Positions 34,754 to 44,095 of a stretch of 64,000 bases of DNA are shown here, piece after piece (position 1 is the stretch's first letter; each line of letters opens with the position of its first letter). Below the pieces are notes generated by a model. The model saw nothing but the letters and a program-made list of their open reading frames with translations, had not been told where the DNA came from and did not search any database. The translations under genes and the position numbers were made by a program. The DNA lies in NCBI GenBank assembly GCA_902574035.1, contig CACGMC010000002.1:62001-126000 (forward strand). Reading direction: 5' to 3'. The stretch comes from an uncultured Pelagibacteraceae bacterium (lineage in GTDB: Bacteria > Pseudomonadota > Alphaproteobacteria > Pelagibacterales > Pelagibacteraceae).

Positions 34754-35200
34754 TTATCTCTTAGAAAATTGGAAACTTCTTCGAGCTTTTCTATGTCCGT
34801 ATTTTTTTCTCTCAACTACCCTTGAGTCTCTAGTTGTAAGTTTGTCTTTTTTTAAATTTTTTTTTAGATTTTCGTCATGTGAGATTAATGCTCTAGAAAT
34901 TCCTAAAATTATAGCCCCTGCTTGTCCTGATAACCCACCTCCTCTAACTGAACACTTAACATCATAATTATTGATAACATTTGTAACCTCTAAGGGCCTG
35001 GTAACTATCAACTGATGTACCGGTCTTTTAAAATAGTCACCCATTATTTTTCCATTTACATAAATTTTACCCGAACCTTTTTTAACCCACACTTTTGCGA
35101 TTGATTTTTTTCTTCTGCCTGTAGAATATTTGCTGTCCTTGAAATCTAATTTAATTTTTTTTAATTTTTTGTCTTTATTTAAATTTGTTTGTTCCATCAA
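34754..35200 (-). CDS. rpsI: 30S ribosomal protein S9
   Basis: Small-subunit protein whose C-terminal tail reaches the P-site tRNA. YSTGRRKKSIAKVWVK near residues 25-40 and the tail KYGHRKARRSFQFSKR are diagnostic. It overlaps rplM by 4 bases, the universal L13-S9 pair. An internal ATG at residue 2 is an equally possible start. Confidence 0.96.
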   Translation of the reverse strand: MMEQTNLNKDKKLKKIKLDFKDSKYSTGRRKKSIAKVWVKKGSGKIYVNGKIMGDYFKRPVHQLIVTRPLEVTNVINNYDVKCSVRGGGLSGQAGAIILGISRALISHDENLKKNLKKDKLTTRDSRVVERKKYGHRKARRSFQFSKR

Positions 35201-35658
35201 TTTTTAACAGTATTTTTTTTGTTTAATTTTTTGAAGTCAATTAATTTCGGATTTTGATTTTGGTGGGGATGTGTCAATCCTTTATAAATCTTTAATTTTG
35301 TCATTTGTTTTTTTGCTAAGGGGCCTCCAGGGAGCATTCTTTTTACCGCTAGTTTCAAAATATCTTGTGATTTATTTTTTTCTGATAGATCTAGTGGTGT
35401 AGAAGTCTTTATACCGCCAGGGTGTCCTGTATGTCTATAATATTTTTTATTAGTAAACTTTTTACCAGTAAATTTAATTTTATCAATATTAGTAACTACA
35501 ACGAAATCACCGTTGTCAATGTGAGGGTTATAAGTAGATTTATTCTTACCTCTAAGAACTTTTGATATATACGCAGCCAATCTTCCAACTGCCGCATTTT
35601 CAGCATCAATAACATACCAATCTTGTTTAATTTCTTTTTTTTTTATAAATGGTGTCAT
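35197..35658 (-). CDS. rplM: 50S ribosomal protein L13
   Basis: Early-assembly large-subunit protein. WYVIDAENAAVGRLAAYIS, LRGKNKSTYNPH and VKRMLPGGPLAKKQM are the family signatures. At 153 aa it is normal. It leads the rplM-rpsI operon; 45 bases separate it from ctaA upstream. Confidence 0.96.
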   Translation of the reverse strand: MTPFIKKKEIKQDWYVIDAENAAVGRLAAYISKVLRGKNKSTYNPHIDNGDFVVVTNIDKIKFTGKKFTNKKYYRHTGHPGGIKTSTPLDLSEKNKSQDILKLAVKRMLPGGPLAKKQMTKLKIYKGLTHPHQNQNPKLIDFKKLNKKNTVKN

Positions 35659-35703
35659 TTTAATCGCGATAACTACTAATAAAAAAACAAAATGTCAATT
35701 TGT

Positions 35704-36720
35704 TTATGATAATTTATGATTAAAATTAAGAACTGTAAATACCAAAATTACACTGGTAATTTGATGCAGGGACGCTAAATAAAGATTTAAACCGCTTAGA
35801 AGTGTAAAAATACCTAGAACTACTTGAATTGTTAAAATTAAAAAAACAAAAAAATAATTTTTTAGAAATTTAATTTTTTTATCTAAAAACATTTTTATAC
35901 CTAACACTATGAAAAAGATTATAATTAAATATGCAAAAGATCTATGTAAAAATTGTACAAAACTTTGATTGTTAAATAAATATGATAAATTGAGTTTATC
36001 AAAGTCAACATCATCGGGAATATAAGAAAGATTCATTTTTGGCCAAGTTTGGTAAATAAGGCCTGCATCAAGTCCAGAAACAAAAGCACCAATTATTATT
36101 TGAATTAAAATAAAAATAAAAAATAATTTTGGTAATTTATTTTTTAAATTGAAAAAAACTTTTTTTTTAACTGATTTAAAATTTAAATAATTCCATATTA
36201 AAAAGGATATTATTATAAAAGCAAAAAATAAATGTAATGATAGTCTATAATGACTTACTGAAGTATTTGTAATTAATCCACTTTCTACCATGTACCATCC
36301 CAATATTCCTTGAGCTAATATAAGAAAAAAAATGAAATATAAAACAATTAAAGTTTTTTTTTCAAAAGTTTTTTTGTATGAAAAATAAATCAAGGGTATT
36401 AAATACGTCAAACCAATTATTCTTCCTAATAATCTATGAAAATATTCCCAATAAAAAATAATTTTAAATTCATCGATAGTCATATTGGGATTAACTAATT
36501 TAAATTGAGGTATTTCTTTATACAATTTGAAATAAATTATCCATTCATTGTTATTTAAAGGAGGCAAAATTCCTTTAAAAAGTTCCCATTGTGTTATGGA
36601 TAAACCTGAGTCTGTTAATCTTGTAAGACCACCAACTATAATCATTATAAAAACGAGAGTTATCATTGATAAAAGCCATAGACCCACAAATTGATTATGA
36701 TTAATTTTTTTTATTTCCAT
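35704..36720 (-). CDS. ctaA: Heme A synthase (COX15/CtaA)
   Basis: Integral membrane enzyme that oxidises heme O to heme A for cytochrome c oxidase. About eight hydrophobic helices; IIVGGLTRLTDSGLSITQW near the N-terminus and EYFHRLLGR (with a heme-ligand His), VSHYRLSLHL and LHRSFAYLI are the conserved helices. Length 338 aa is typical of the proteobacterial two-half form. It is divergent from the chorismate mutase gene. Confidence 0.93.
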   Translation of the reverse strand: MEIKKINHNQFVGLWLLSMITLVFIMIIVGGLTRLTDSGLSITQWELFKGILPPLNNNEWIIYFKLYKEIPQFKLVNPNMTIDEFKIIFYWEYFHRLLGRIIGLTYLIPLIYFSYKKTFEKKTLIVLYFIFFLILAQGILGWYMVESGLITNTSVSHYRLSLHLFFAFIIISFLIWNYLNFKSVKKKVFFNLKNKLPKLFFIFILIQIIIGAFVSGLDAGLIYQTWPKMNLSYIPDDVDFDKLNLSYLFNNQSFVQFLHRSFAYLIIIFFIVLGIKMFLDKKIKFLKNYFFVFLILTIQVVLGIFTLLSGLNLYLASLHQITSVILVFTVLNFNHKLS

Positions 36721-36771
36721 TACATAAATATATAATTATTGAATGAAATCTCATATAATATTTATGTCGCT

Positions 36772-37050
36772 ATGAAAAAAATTAAATTAGAAAAAATTAG
36801 AAAAAAACTTGATAAACTAGACGATAAGTTTTTATTGCTTATCAAAAAAAGGACTTTATTAGTAAATCAAGTTTTGCTAACAAAAACTTTAAAAAATCAA
36901 ATAATAGACAAAAAACGTATTAGAAAAATATTGTCCAATATTAAAATTAAATCTAGGAAAAAAAAAATAGATACAAATATTACAAACGAAATTTGGAAAT
37001 CAATGATTAGAGCTTTTATAAAATATGAGTTTAGAAACTTTAAAAAATAA
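36772..37050 (+). CDS. Chorismate mutase (AroQ alpha type)
   Basis: A 92-aa all-helical mutase converting chorismate to prephenate. KIRKKLDKLDDKFLLLIKKRTLLVNQV (split here: LDKLDDKFLLLI then KKRTLLVNQV) and the central lysine/arginine pattern and C-terminal EIWKSMIRAFI match AroQ. ATG 36772 is preferred; an in-frame TTG at 36739 would add 11 residues. It lies alone on the plus strand between ctaA (divergent) and rpmG (convergent, 2 bases apart). Confidence 0.75.
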   Translation: MKKIKLEKIRKKLDKLDDKFLLLIKKRTLLVNQVLLTKTLKNQIIDKKRIRKILSNIKIKSRKKKIDTNITNEIWKSMIRAFIKYEFRNFKK

Positions 37051-37052
37051 TT

Positions 37053-37244
37053 TTATTTACTATGTGGAGGTAGTTTTTTTTCCACAAAATACTCGTGTTT
37101 ACGAGTATTAGGATTATACTTTTTGATTTTTAATTTAACCTTAGCTTTTTCACCCTTTGTTGGTTTTTTAGCATAGTAAACAAATGCACTATCAGGTTTG
37201 CTCTCAGGAACCATTCTTACTTTTAAATGGGTTTTTTTAGCCAT
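37053..37244 (-). CDS. rpmG: 50S ribosomal protein L33
   Basis: A 63-aa basic protein: KVRMVPESKPDSAFVYYAKK, then KLKIKKYNPNTRKHEYFVEKK, the L33 fold pattern. It lacks zinc-binding cysteines (C-minus form). It overlaps the MerR gene by 8 bases. Confidence 0.85.
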   Translation of the reverse strand: MAKKTHLKVRMVPESKPDSAFVYYAKKPTKGEKAKVKLKIKKYNPNTRKHEYFVEKKLPPHSK

Positions 37245-37605
37245 AGTCTTTTAGATCCTTTAACTTTTTTAATATTTTTTTTGACTTAGTTTCAATATTT
37301 TTTTTTAAATAATCTTCTTCTATATTATTCTCATTATATACGTCAATATTTTTTTTTTCTTTTAAAATTTTTTTAGCTCCCTTTATAGTTAAACCTTTGT
37401 CTTTTAATAAATATTTAATATATTTGATCTTTTTAACTTGATTATGATCATAATATCGTCTGTTTCCTTTTAAAACAGTAGGTTTAATATCTATAAACTC
37501 TTTCTCCCAAAATCTGAGTACATAATTTGAAGGTTTTCCAGTTTTTTTGTTAATCAGACCTAATTCTTTTGATAATTCAGAAATATTCTTAAAATCTTTT
37601 ACCAT
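37237..37605 (-). CDS. MerR-family transcriptional regulator
   Basis: A 122-aa protein with an N-terminal winged helix: YVLRFWEKEF, RRYYDHNQVKKIKYIKYLL and DKGLTIKGAKKIL. It belongs to the MerR-like group encoded beside ihfA in many alphaproteobacteria. There is no cysteine-bearing effector domain; the tail is lysine/glutamate-rich. Its target genes are unknown. Confidence 0.82.
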   Translation of the reverse strand: MVKDFKNISELSKELGLINKKTGKPSNYVLRFWEKEFIDIKPTVLKGNRRYYDHNQVKKIKYIKYLLKDKGLTIKGAKKILKEKKNIDVYNENNIEEDYLKKNIETKSKKILKKLKDLKDYG

Positions 37606-37606
37606 G

Positions 37607-37909
37607 TTAATTATCGTTTAGTCTTTGTTTTAAATGACTTGAAGTTTTGAACTTAACGATATTTCTCGAATTTATATTAAATTTTTCTTTTGTTTTTGGA
37701 TTTCTACCTTCTCGTTTTTTTTTAAAACGTATATAAAAAGTGCCAAAATTCTTTATATTTACTTTTTTTTCGGATATCAAAGTCTGAGTAATTGCACCAA
37801 TTATATCATTAGTAATTTTTTGTATATTGCTAGATGAAAAACCAATGGCAGACTTTATATTATGTGCAATTTCTTTTTTTCCTAAACTTTGATTAAATTT
37901 TACTGTCAT
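37607..37909 (-). CDS. ihfA: Integration host factor alpha subunit
   Basis: A 100-aa HU/IHF-fold DNA-bending protein. KVNIKNFGTFYIRFKKKREGRNPKT is the DNA-binding arm (seen as NIKNFGTFYIR and REGRNPKTKE). Location just upstream of the MerR gene and after plsX is the alphaproteobacterial ihfA position. It overlaps plsX by 17 bases. Confidence 0.88.
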   Translation of the reverse strand: MTVKFNQSLGKKEIAHNIKSAIGFSSSNIQKITNDIIGAITQTLISEKKVNIKNFGTFYIRFKKKREGRNPKTKEKFNINSRNIVKFKTSSHLKQRLNDN

Positions 37910-38933
37910 TAAGATGACTTAAGTTATCTTTAATTTTGCTCATTAAATTTCCTTTAACAATATTATAACATAAGTCTATGGAGTGATAAAATCCTAAAGA
38001 ATCAGTGGATCCATGACTTTTAACAACTGGACCATTTAAACCTAAAAATATTGCTCCATTAAACTTTCTCGGATCAAGTTTTTCTTTAAATTTTTTAAGA
38101 CTAAAATAGGAAAATAATAATGAAAACTTTGAAAATATGTTTTCTTTTAAGGATAGTTTTAAATTATCAGTTATAAACTTAGCAGTTCCCTCAGCTGTTT
38201 TTAGTGCTATGTTTCCAGTAAAACCATCAGTTATTATTACATTGCTTTCTCCATCAGTAATTCTATTTCCTTCAATATATCCGTTGAAATCAAAATCTTC
38301 ATTTCTACTTATGTTTTTAAGATTAGTATAAGCCTTTTTAAGAGTTTCGGTTCCTTTTATTTCCTCAGAACCAACATTTAATAAAGCCACTTTGGCTTTC
38401 TCTTTAGGAAAAAGAGCTTTGTATAAAGCTGAACCCATCTCAGAAAATTCAATTAAATTTTTTTCATCGCATTCAATGTTAGCACCTAAATCTAAAACTA
38501 TATTCATGCCTTTTAAGTTTGGCCACAAACCAGCTAAAGCTGGTTTACTAACACCATTAATTGTTTTAAGAATCATTCTTGATATTACCAATAAAACTCC
38601 AGTATTGCCTGCTGATAAAGAGATATCACTTTCAGATTTTACTTGAGAATAAACACTGTTCCACATACTACTATTTTTGGATGTTTTAACTGCTGTTAAA
38701 GGTGTTTCATTATCAGAAACAACAGAATTGGTGTGAAATATTTTAATACATGATTTTGGTATATTGTATTTTTTTAATTCATTATTAACTTTTTGCTCAT
38801 CTCCAAAAACATTAAAAAAATAATCACTTTTATCTTTATTTTTTTTACAAAAATAACTTATGCCCTCAATATTTTTGTAGGGTGCGTTTTCGCCACCCAT
38901 TGCATCGATTGCAATACAAATTTTTTTATCCAT
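37893..38933 (-). CDS. plsX: Phosphate acyltransferase PlsX
   Basis: Makes acyl-phosphate from acyl-ACP for phospholipid synthesis. IAIDAMGGENAP at the start, SAGNTGVLL, and VITDGFTGNIALKTAEG are family motifs. Length 346 aa is typical. In most alphaproteobacteria fabH follows plsX; here ihfA overlaps its 3' end, so fabH is not at this place. Confidence 0.94.
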   Translation of the reverse strand: MDKKICIAIDAMGGENAPYKNIEGISYFCKKNKDKSDYFFNVFGDEQKVNNELKKYNIPKSCIKIFHTNSVVSDNETPLTAVKTSKNSSMWNSVYSQVKSESDISLSAGNTGVLLVISRMILKTINGVSKPALAGLWPNLKGMNIVLDLGANIECDEKNLIEFSEMGSALYKALFPKEKAKVALLNVGSEEIKGTETLKKAYTNLKNISRNEDFDFNGYIEGNRITDGESNVIITDGFTGNIALKTAEGTAKFITDNLKLSLKENIFSKFSLLFSYFSLKKFKEKLDPRKFNGAIFLGLNGPVVKSHGSTDSLGFYHSIDLCYNIVKGNLMSKIKDNLSHLNDSKI

Positions 38934-38940
38934 TTAATAA

Positions 38941-39114
38941 TTAAATATCTAGAATTTTTTTTCCGTTATAAAAACCAGTTTTAAGATCAATATGATGAGA
39001 AACTCTATACTCACCAGTTTTTTTATCTTCAACAACATTCACATTAGAAATCTTGTGGTGAGATCGTCTCTTGTTCCTTTTTGATACAGTTGTTTTTCGT
39101 TTTGGTACAGCCAT
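38941..39114 (-). CDS. rpmF: 50S ribosomal protein L32
   Basis: A 57-aa protein read from the minus strand: ATG at 39114, stop TAA 38943-38941. MAVPKRKTTVSKRNKRRSHH is the diagnostic L32 N-terminus; the C-terminal half (HHIDLKTGFYNGKKIL) also fits. It has no zinc cysteines. It lies 2 bases after the bc1-chaperone-like gene and 7 before plsX; the rpmF-plsX pairing is widely conserved. Confidence 0.95.
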   Translation of the reverse strand: MAVPKRKTTVSKRNKRRSHHKISNVNVVEDKKTGEYRVSHHIDLKTGFYNGKKILDI

Positions 39115-39116
39115 AA

Positions 39117-39614
39117 TTAATATTTAAATTTATCAAGATCTTTTATCATATTTTTATTAACAATATCAAAACAAAAATTGTAATATTTGGTAAAGTAATC
39201 ATTAAGTTTTGTTGGTATTTCACTGTTTTTTTCTTGTATGAATAAAAACTTCATCATTTCATTTGAATTAATTGTATTAGGTTTTTCATTAATAATAAAC
39301 TTCATTAATAGGTCATGAAAAATCTGGTTAAAACTTTTCATTTTTTTATTTACTGTAACATCCCCATGACCCATCTCTCGTAAATTATTTTCAATATTTA
39401 AAAAGACGTTATCATATATTTCTTGAGATAAATTTTTATTACTAGTATTAGCTTTTAGACAATTAAGTAAAATAGCTAAATGAGCAAAAATTACGATAAT
39501 TCTATTTTCAGGTTTGTCATCAAGTTTTATATCTTTGTAAAAGTAAATATTTCGTGATAATTCTACTAAATTATTGTAAATAAAATTATGTTTTTTATAT
39601 TTAAAATCAAACAT
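39117..39614 (-). CDS. Ubiquinol-cytochrome c chaperone family protein (CBP3/UQCC1-like)
   Basis: A 165-aa helical protein matching the CBP3/UQCC1 family by RIIVIFAHLAILLNCLK, NIENNLREMGHGDVTVNKKM and the preceding aromatic segment. In mitochondria and alphaproteobacteria such proteins assist cytochrome b and bc1 complex assembly. It is usually found in front of plsX, as here. Its ATG overlaps the 5' part of the divergent bamE gene. Confidence 0.82.
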   Translation of the reverse strand: MFDFKYKKHNFIYNNLVELSRNIYFYKDIKLDDKPENRIIVIFAHLAILLNCLKANTSNKNLSQEIYDNVFLNIENNLREMGHGDVTVNKKMKSFNQIFHDLLMKFIINEKPNTINSNEMMKFLFIQEKNSEIPTKLNDYFTKYYNFCFDIVNKNMIKDLDKFKY

Positions 39615-40064
39615 TTGAAGAATTTAATATATATATCATTTATATTTATATTATCTAGCTGCCAATTAAAAGAGCCTATAAAAGGTCACGGTATAAATTT
39701 TCTAGAAAATAGATCAAAAAAAATATCATTGAATAAAAGCAATAAAAATGACGTAATAAATATTTTAGGTAACCCACATACAACATCACTAGATGATGAG
39801 AATCTTTGGTTTTATTTTGATCGAAAAATATCAGGTGGATCAATAATAAAATTTGGTGATTTAGACCTTCTAGAAAATAATGTTTTGATAATAAATTTTG
39901 ATAAATATGGAATTGTTAAAAAAAAAGAATTTTTTAGTAAAGAAGATATGAAAAAAATTAAATTTTCTAATATGGAAACTAAAAATCCTGTAACTAAGCA
40001 AAGTTTCGTTTCATCTTTTTTACAAAGTGTAAGACAAAAGATGTACGGAAAAAGAAAATTTTAA
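39588..40064 (+). CDS. bamE: Outer-membrane assembly lipoprotein BamE (SmpA/OmlA)
   Basis: A 158-aa lipoprotein with lipobox LSSC (Cys at residue 25 from ATG 39588, or residue 16 from TTG 39615). The fold core, [17 protein letters not shown] followed by LWFYFDRK and an [11 protein letters not shown] strand, is typical of BamE, which stabilises the BAM beta-barrel machine. With ATG 39588 the start lies 27 bases inside the divergent chaperone gene; with TTG 39615 the two start codons abut. It meets hppA convergently with a 4-base overlap. Confidence 0.85.
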   Translation: MFFIFKIKHLKNLIYISFIFILSSCQLKEPIKGHGINFLENRSKKISLNKSNKNDVINILGNPHTTSLDDENLWFYFDRKISGGSIIKFGDLDLLENNVLIINFDKYGIVKKKEFFSKEDMKKIKFSNMETKNPVTKQSFVSSFLQSVRQKMYGKRKF

Positions 40065-42163
40065 TGAGCAATAATAGAAAGTAATAAAAGGGCAACAATA
40101 TTTGTTATTTTGATCATTGGATTAACTGCAGGACCAGCTGTATCTTTATATGGATCGCCGACAGTATCACCTGTTACAGCTGCTTTATGAGCTTCAGAAC
40201 CCTTTCCACCAAAATTTCCATCTTCTATATATTTTTTTGCGTTATCCCAAGCACCACCACCAGCTGTCATAGATATAGCAACGAATAAGCCAGTTACGAT
40301 CACACCAAGTAACATTGCTCCTAAAGCCGCTAATGCTGCTACCTTCCCCGCAATTAATAAAATTATGATATACAAAACTATTGGAGATAGCACTGGTAGT
40401 AAAGATGGTGTTATCATTTCTTTAATTGCAGCTTTTGTTAGCAAATCTACCAGTCTTCCATAATCAGGTTTTCTTTTTCCTTTCATGATACCTGGTATCT
40501 TTTTAAATTGTCTTCTTACTTCAACCACAACAGCTCCACCGGCCCTGCCAACAGCTTGCATACCCATTGAACCAAAAAGATAAGGTAAAAGTCCTCCAAT
40601 TAGCAAACCGATTACGACATAAGGATTTGACAAATCAAAGCTTACTTCCATTTGATACAAAGATGAGGTTTTGTCCATAGAATAATATTTTATGTCCTCT
40701 GTATAAGCAGCAAATAAAACTAATGCGCCCAAACCAGCAGAACCAATTGCATATCCTTTTGTTACAGCTTTTGTTGTATTACCAACTGCATCTAAAGCGT
40801 CTGTAGTTTTTCTAACATTTTTTGGAAGTTTTGACATTTCAGCTATTCCACCTGCGTTATCAGTAACTGGACCATAAGCGTCAAGAGCAACTACCATACC
40901 AGTTAAAGCCAACATTGAAGTAACAGCTATTGCTATACCAAAAAGTCCAGCAAAGTTATAAGTGCTTATTATTCCAACAACAATAATTAGCGCAGGAACA
41001 GCTGTCGCTTCCATAGAAATTGCTAATCCTTGTATTACATTTGTACCGTGTCCCGTAGTGGATGATTTTGCTACACTTTTAACTGGCCTAAAATTAGTGC
41101 CTGTATAATATTCTGTTATCCAAATAATCAAACCTGTTATTACTAATCCAATTACGGAACAAATATACAAGTCAAAACCAGAAAATGTTATGTTAGAATA
41201 TGAATAATTTTCATTCAGTCCTAAAGTAGCATTTGTCAATGGATATAAAATTAACAAAGATAGAACTGCCGTTGCAATGAAACCTTTATATAAAGCATTC
41301 ATAATATTTTTACTATTTCCTAAACGTACAAACCATGTGCCTATTATAGAAGTGATTATACAAGACCCACCTATTGCAAGTGGATACACCATCATATTAG
41401 ATATGTCTGGAAAAAATATTGAAGCCAAAACCATTGTGGCAACAATGGTAACTGCGTAAGTCTCAAATAAATCTGCTGCCATTCCAGCACAGTCACCAAC
41501 ATTATCTCCAACATTATCCGCAATAACTGCAGGATTTCTTGGATCATCTTCTGGAATACCAGCTTCGACTTTACCAACTAAATCCGCACCAACATCAGCA
41601 CCTTTGGTAAATATCCCCCCACCAAGTCTTGCAAAAATTGAAATTAAGGAAGCCCCAAAGCCTAGGGCGACTAAGGCGTTAATAATATCTCTGCTTTCGC
41701 TGTTTAAGTTAACTAAAATTAAATAATAAATCGCAATAGATAAAAGTGCTAAGCCTGCAACTAACAAACCAGTTATCGCTCCTGATTTAAATGCGATAGT
41801 TAAACCAGACTGTAAACTTTTTCTAGATGCTTCTGCCGTTCTAACATTAGCTTGAACTGATATTAACATACCCACATAACCTGCTATACCAGACAAGGCA
41901 GCGCCTATAAAATATCCGATACCAACCAATATGTTAAAAAAATATGTTACTATTATTAAAACTATTAAACCTACTATAGCTATAGTTTTATACTGTCTAT
42001 TTAAATAAGCTTTAGCTCCAATTTGAATAGCTCCAGCTATTTCTCTCATCTTCTCATTACCAGCACTTGAAGCTAGAATTTGACCCGATAAAAGATAACT
42101 ATAGGCTACAGCTAATATTCCAGTAAATATAATTAGATAAAGAAGTTCTATTGATGAAGTCAT
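40061..42163 (-). CDS. hppA: Proton-translocating membrane pyrophosphatase, K+-independent type
   Basis: A 700-aa polytopic protein with about 16 helices that couples pyrophosphate hydrolysis to ion pumping. The PPi-binding [11 protein letters not shown] and the late segment [18 protein letters not shown] are intact. The motif GNTTKA (rather than GNTTAA) places it among K+-independent H+ pumps by the known sequence rule. A PPi-driven pump is common in SAR11-like oligotrophs. It stands at the downstream end of the bamE gene. Confidence 0.95.
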   Translation of the reverse strand: MTSSIELLYLIIFTGILAVAYSYLLSGQILASSAGNEKMREIAGAIQIGAKAYLNRQYKTIAIVGLIVLIIVTYFFNILVGIGYFIGAALSGIAGYVGMLISVQANVRTAEASRKSLQSGLTIAFKSGAITGLLVAGLALLSIAIYYLILVNLNSESRDIINALVALGFGASLISIFARLGGGIFTKGADVGADLVGKVEAGIPEDDPRNPAVIADNVGDNVGDCAGMAADLFETYAVTIVATMVLASIFFPDISNMMVYPLAIGGSCIITSIIGTWFVRLGNSKNIMNALYKGFIATAVLSLLILYPLTNATLGLNENYSYSNITFSGFDLYICSVIGLVITGLIIWITEYYTGTNFRPVKSVAKSSTTGHGTNVIQGLAISMEATAVPALIIVVGIISTYNFAGLFGIAIAVTSMLALTGMVVALDAYGPVTDNAGGIAEMSKLPKNVRKTTDALDAVGNTTKAVTKGYAIGSAGLGALVLFAAYTEDIKYYSMDKTSSLYQMEVSFDLSNPYVVIGLLIGGLLPYLFGSMGMQAVGRAGGAVVVEVRRQFKKIPGIMKGKRKPDYGRLVDLLTKAAIKEMITPSLLPVLSPIVLYIIILLIAGKVAALAALGAMLLGVIVTGLFVAISMTAGGGAWDNAKKYIEDGNFGGKGSEAHKAAVTGDTVGDPYKDTAGPAVNPMIKITNIVALLLLSIIAH

Positions 42164-42244
42164 ATATTTAAGTGATAAATGCCAAAATAAATTAAGAAAC
42201 GCAAGCTAAACTTTAAATAAATATTCATAATTTTACTTATAAAA

Positions 42245-42640
42245 TTAATTTTTTCTTATTAAATCGGATAATTTGTCCAAAATAGCATTTAAATATTTTA
42301 TTTGGGCTTTTTCCAAAAAAAATTGGGATGTCTTAATATACTCGCTTATAATCACTTTTTTTGGATTATTGTGCTTATATAATAATTCAAAAACTGCAGC
42401 GTATATTATGATTTTGAGCAATTTATCTGTTCGTTTTAAGTCTATATCGTTTTTTAAAAGTTTTTTTATAGTCTCTATAATAAGTTCCTTTCTCTCAATA
42501 GTGCCTTCTGTTACATCTTTAATAAATTTTTTATATTGACTTTTGTTATAAACAATTTTTTCTTCAGGATTTAAAGTATTAGAGTAAAGTTTTTGAATTA
42601 TTTTAACCCTAGGTGTTGAGCTTTTGGTAATATTATTCAT
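42245..42640 (-). CDS. nusB: Transcription antitermination factor NusB
   Basis: A 131-aa helical RNA-binding protein for rRNA antitermination. RVKIIQKLYS at the N-terminus and the C-terminal helices (YAAVFELLYKHNNPKKVIISEYI; here seen as AAVFELLYKHN and KVIISEYIKTS) match. It overlaps ribH by 8 bases; ribH-nusB is a common bacterial pair. Confidence 0.88.
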   Translation of the reverse strand: MNNITKSSTPRVKIIQKLYSNTLNPEEKIVYNKSQYKKFIKDVTEGTIERKELIIETIKKLLKNDIDLKRTDKLLKIIIYAAVFELLYKHNNPKKVIISEYIKTSQFFLEKAQIKYLNAILDKLSDLIRKN

Positions 42641-43028
42641 ATTTTATTAATTCTAAGACAGCGCCAACAGCCTCATTGCCTTTGATAAATGATCTTTTTT
42701 TAGCCTGTTTCATATTTAGAGCTGTAATAATACCATTGCCAATTGGTTTTTTTGATTGAGTAGAGAGATTTAGAATTGAAATAAATGTTGAGCTGCATAT
42801 AAAATCAAAATGCGGCGTTTCACCTTTTATAACACAACCTAATGCAATAAAACCATCAAAATGTTTTAATTTTTTTGATATCATATAAGGAATTTCAAAA
42901 GTTCCCGGAACTTTAACTATGGTAATCTTATGTTTGCTGTTTTTAAATTTTTTTAAAGCTCCGTTAATAAGGTTCTTTGTGATATCTTTATAATAATCTG
43001 AAGCGACAATTAAAAATTTTTTTTTCAT
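42633..43028 (-). CDS. ribH: 6,7-dimethyl-8-ribityllumazine synthase
   Basis: Penultimate riboflavin enzyme, condensing DHBP with the pyrimidine dione. VPGTFEIPYMISKKL, ALGCVIKGETPHFDFI (with the catalytic His) and GNEAVGAVLELIK are diagnostic. Length 131 aa is at the short end of normal. Fourth in the rib run. Confidence 0.93.
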   Translation of the reverse strand: MKKKFLIVASDYYKDITKNLINGALKKFKNSKHKITIVKVPGTFEIPYMISKKLKHFDGFIALGCVIKGETPHFDFICSSTFISILNLSTQSKKPIGNGIITALNMKQAKKRSFIKGNEAVGAVLELIKYE

Positions 43029-44095
43029 TTTATAATTTCTTGTTTAATGATTTTAATACCAAAACCATCTAAACCTATAATTTTCTTTTTTGATCTTGAT
43101 ACTAATATCATATTTTTAATGTTAAGATCCTTAATAATTTGGGCTCCTATACCGTAATATCGTAAAATATTATTATTTTTAGTTTCTTCAAATATTTTCT
43201 GTTTTATTGATTTTTGATCTTTGATTATTATAAGGGCAAAATCATTAAATCTTGATAAATAGTTAAGTGTTTTTACGATTTTTTTGTTTTTGATTTTTAA
43301 ATTATTATTTTTCATTGTTTGAGATAATACTCTTACCCTTATTGACTTTTTTTTTGAAAATTTACCTCTTTTAATAACAAAGCTTAGTGATTTATTAACT
43401 AAGTTTTTATACACCAAAAAGTCATACTTTTGATTTTTATAATTAATATTTTTAATATTTATATTTTTAACTAACTTTTCATTTTTGAGTCTAAAAGAGA
43501 TTATATCCTCAATGCTAGCAATTTTTAATTTATGCTTTAACGCAAATGTTTTCAAATCTTTAAGTCTTGCCATCCTACCGTCCTGATTCATAACCTCACA
43601 GATAACTGCACTAGGATTAAGTTTAGCTAATTTAGAAACATCTACAGAGGCTTCCGTGTGACCAGCTCTTTCTAGAACACCTCCCGATCTCGCCACTAAA
43701 GGAAAAACATGACCTGGAGAAACTATATCTTTTTTTTTAGATTTTTTATTTATTGCTACTTTTACTGTCTTGGCCCTATCAAAAGCAGATATTCCTGTCG
43801 TTATTCCTTTTTTTGCCTCAATAGAAATTGTGAAGGCAGTTTGCATCCGCGCTTTGTTCAATGGGGACATTAGAGGGAGATTTAGTTGCTCAACCTTTTT
43901 TTTTGTCAAAGCTAAACAAATTAGACCTCGTCCATGTGTCGCCATAAAATTAATATTTTTAGAATTGCATTTTGATCCAGGAATAATTAAATCGCCCTCA
44001 TTTTCTCTATCTTTATCATCAACTAAAATGAACATTTTTCCTTTTCTAGCATCTTTAATAATATCTTTAATAGGTGATAGATGGTTTTTTGTCAT
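43025..44095 (-). CDS. ribB: 3,4-dihydroxy-2-butanone-4-phosphate synthase with degenerate GTP cyclohydrolase II-like domain
   Basis: A 356-aa RibBA-shaped protein. The N-terminal half (to about 205) has the intact DHBP synthase motifs DDKDRENEGDLIIPG, ATHGRGLICLAL and GHVFPLVARSGGVLERAGHTEASV. The C-terminal half keeps the overall fold (YYGIGAQIIKDLNIKNM) but lacks the zinc cysteines and the RxHSECLTGD motif of active cyclohydrolases, so only the first activity is expected. Such RibBX forms are known in alphaproteobacteria. A separate cyclohydrolase II should exist elsewhere. Confidence 0.9.
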   Translation of the reverse strand: MTKNHLSPIKDIIKDARKGKMFILVDDKDRENEGDLIIPGSKCNSKNINFMATHGRGLICLALTKKKVEQLNLPLMSPLNKARMQTAFTISIEAKKGITTGISAFDRAKTVKVAINKKSKKKDIVSPGHVFPLVARSGGVLERAGHTEASVDVSKLAKLNPSAVICEVMNQDGRMARLKDLKTFALKHKLKIASIEDIISFRLKNEKLVKNINIKNINYKNQKYDFLVYKNLVNKSLSFVIKRGKFSKKKSIRVRVLSQTMKNNNLKIKNKKIVKTLNYLSRFNDFALIIIKDQKSIKQKIFEETKNNNILRYYGIGAQIIKDLNIKNMILVSRSKKKIIGLDGFGIKIIKQEIIK

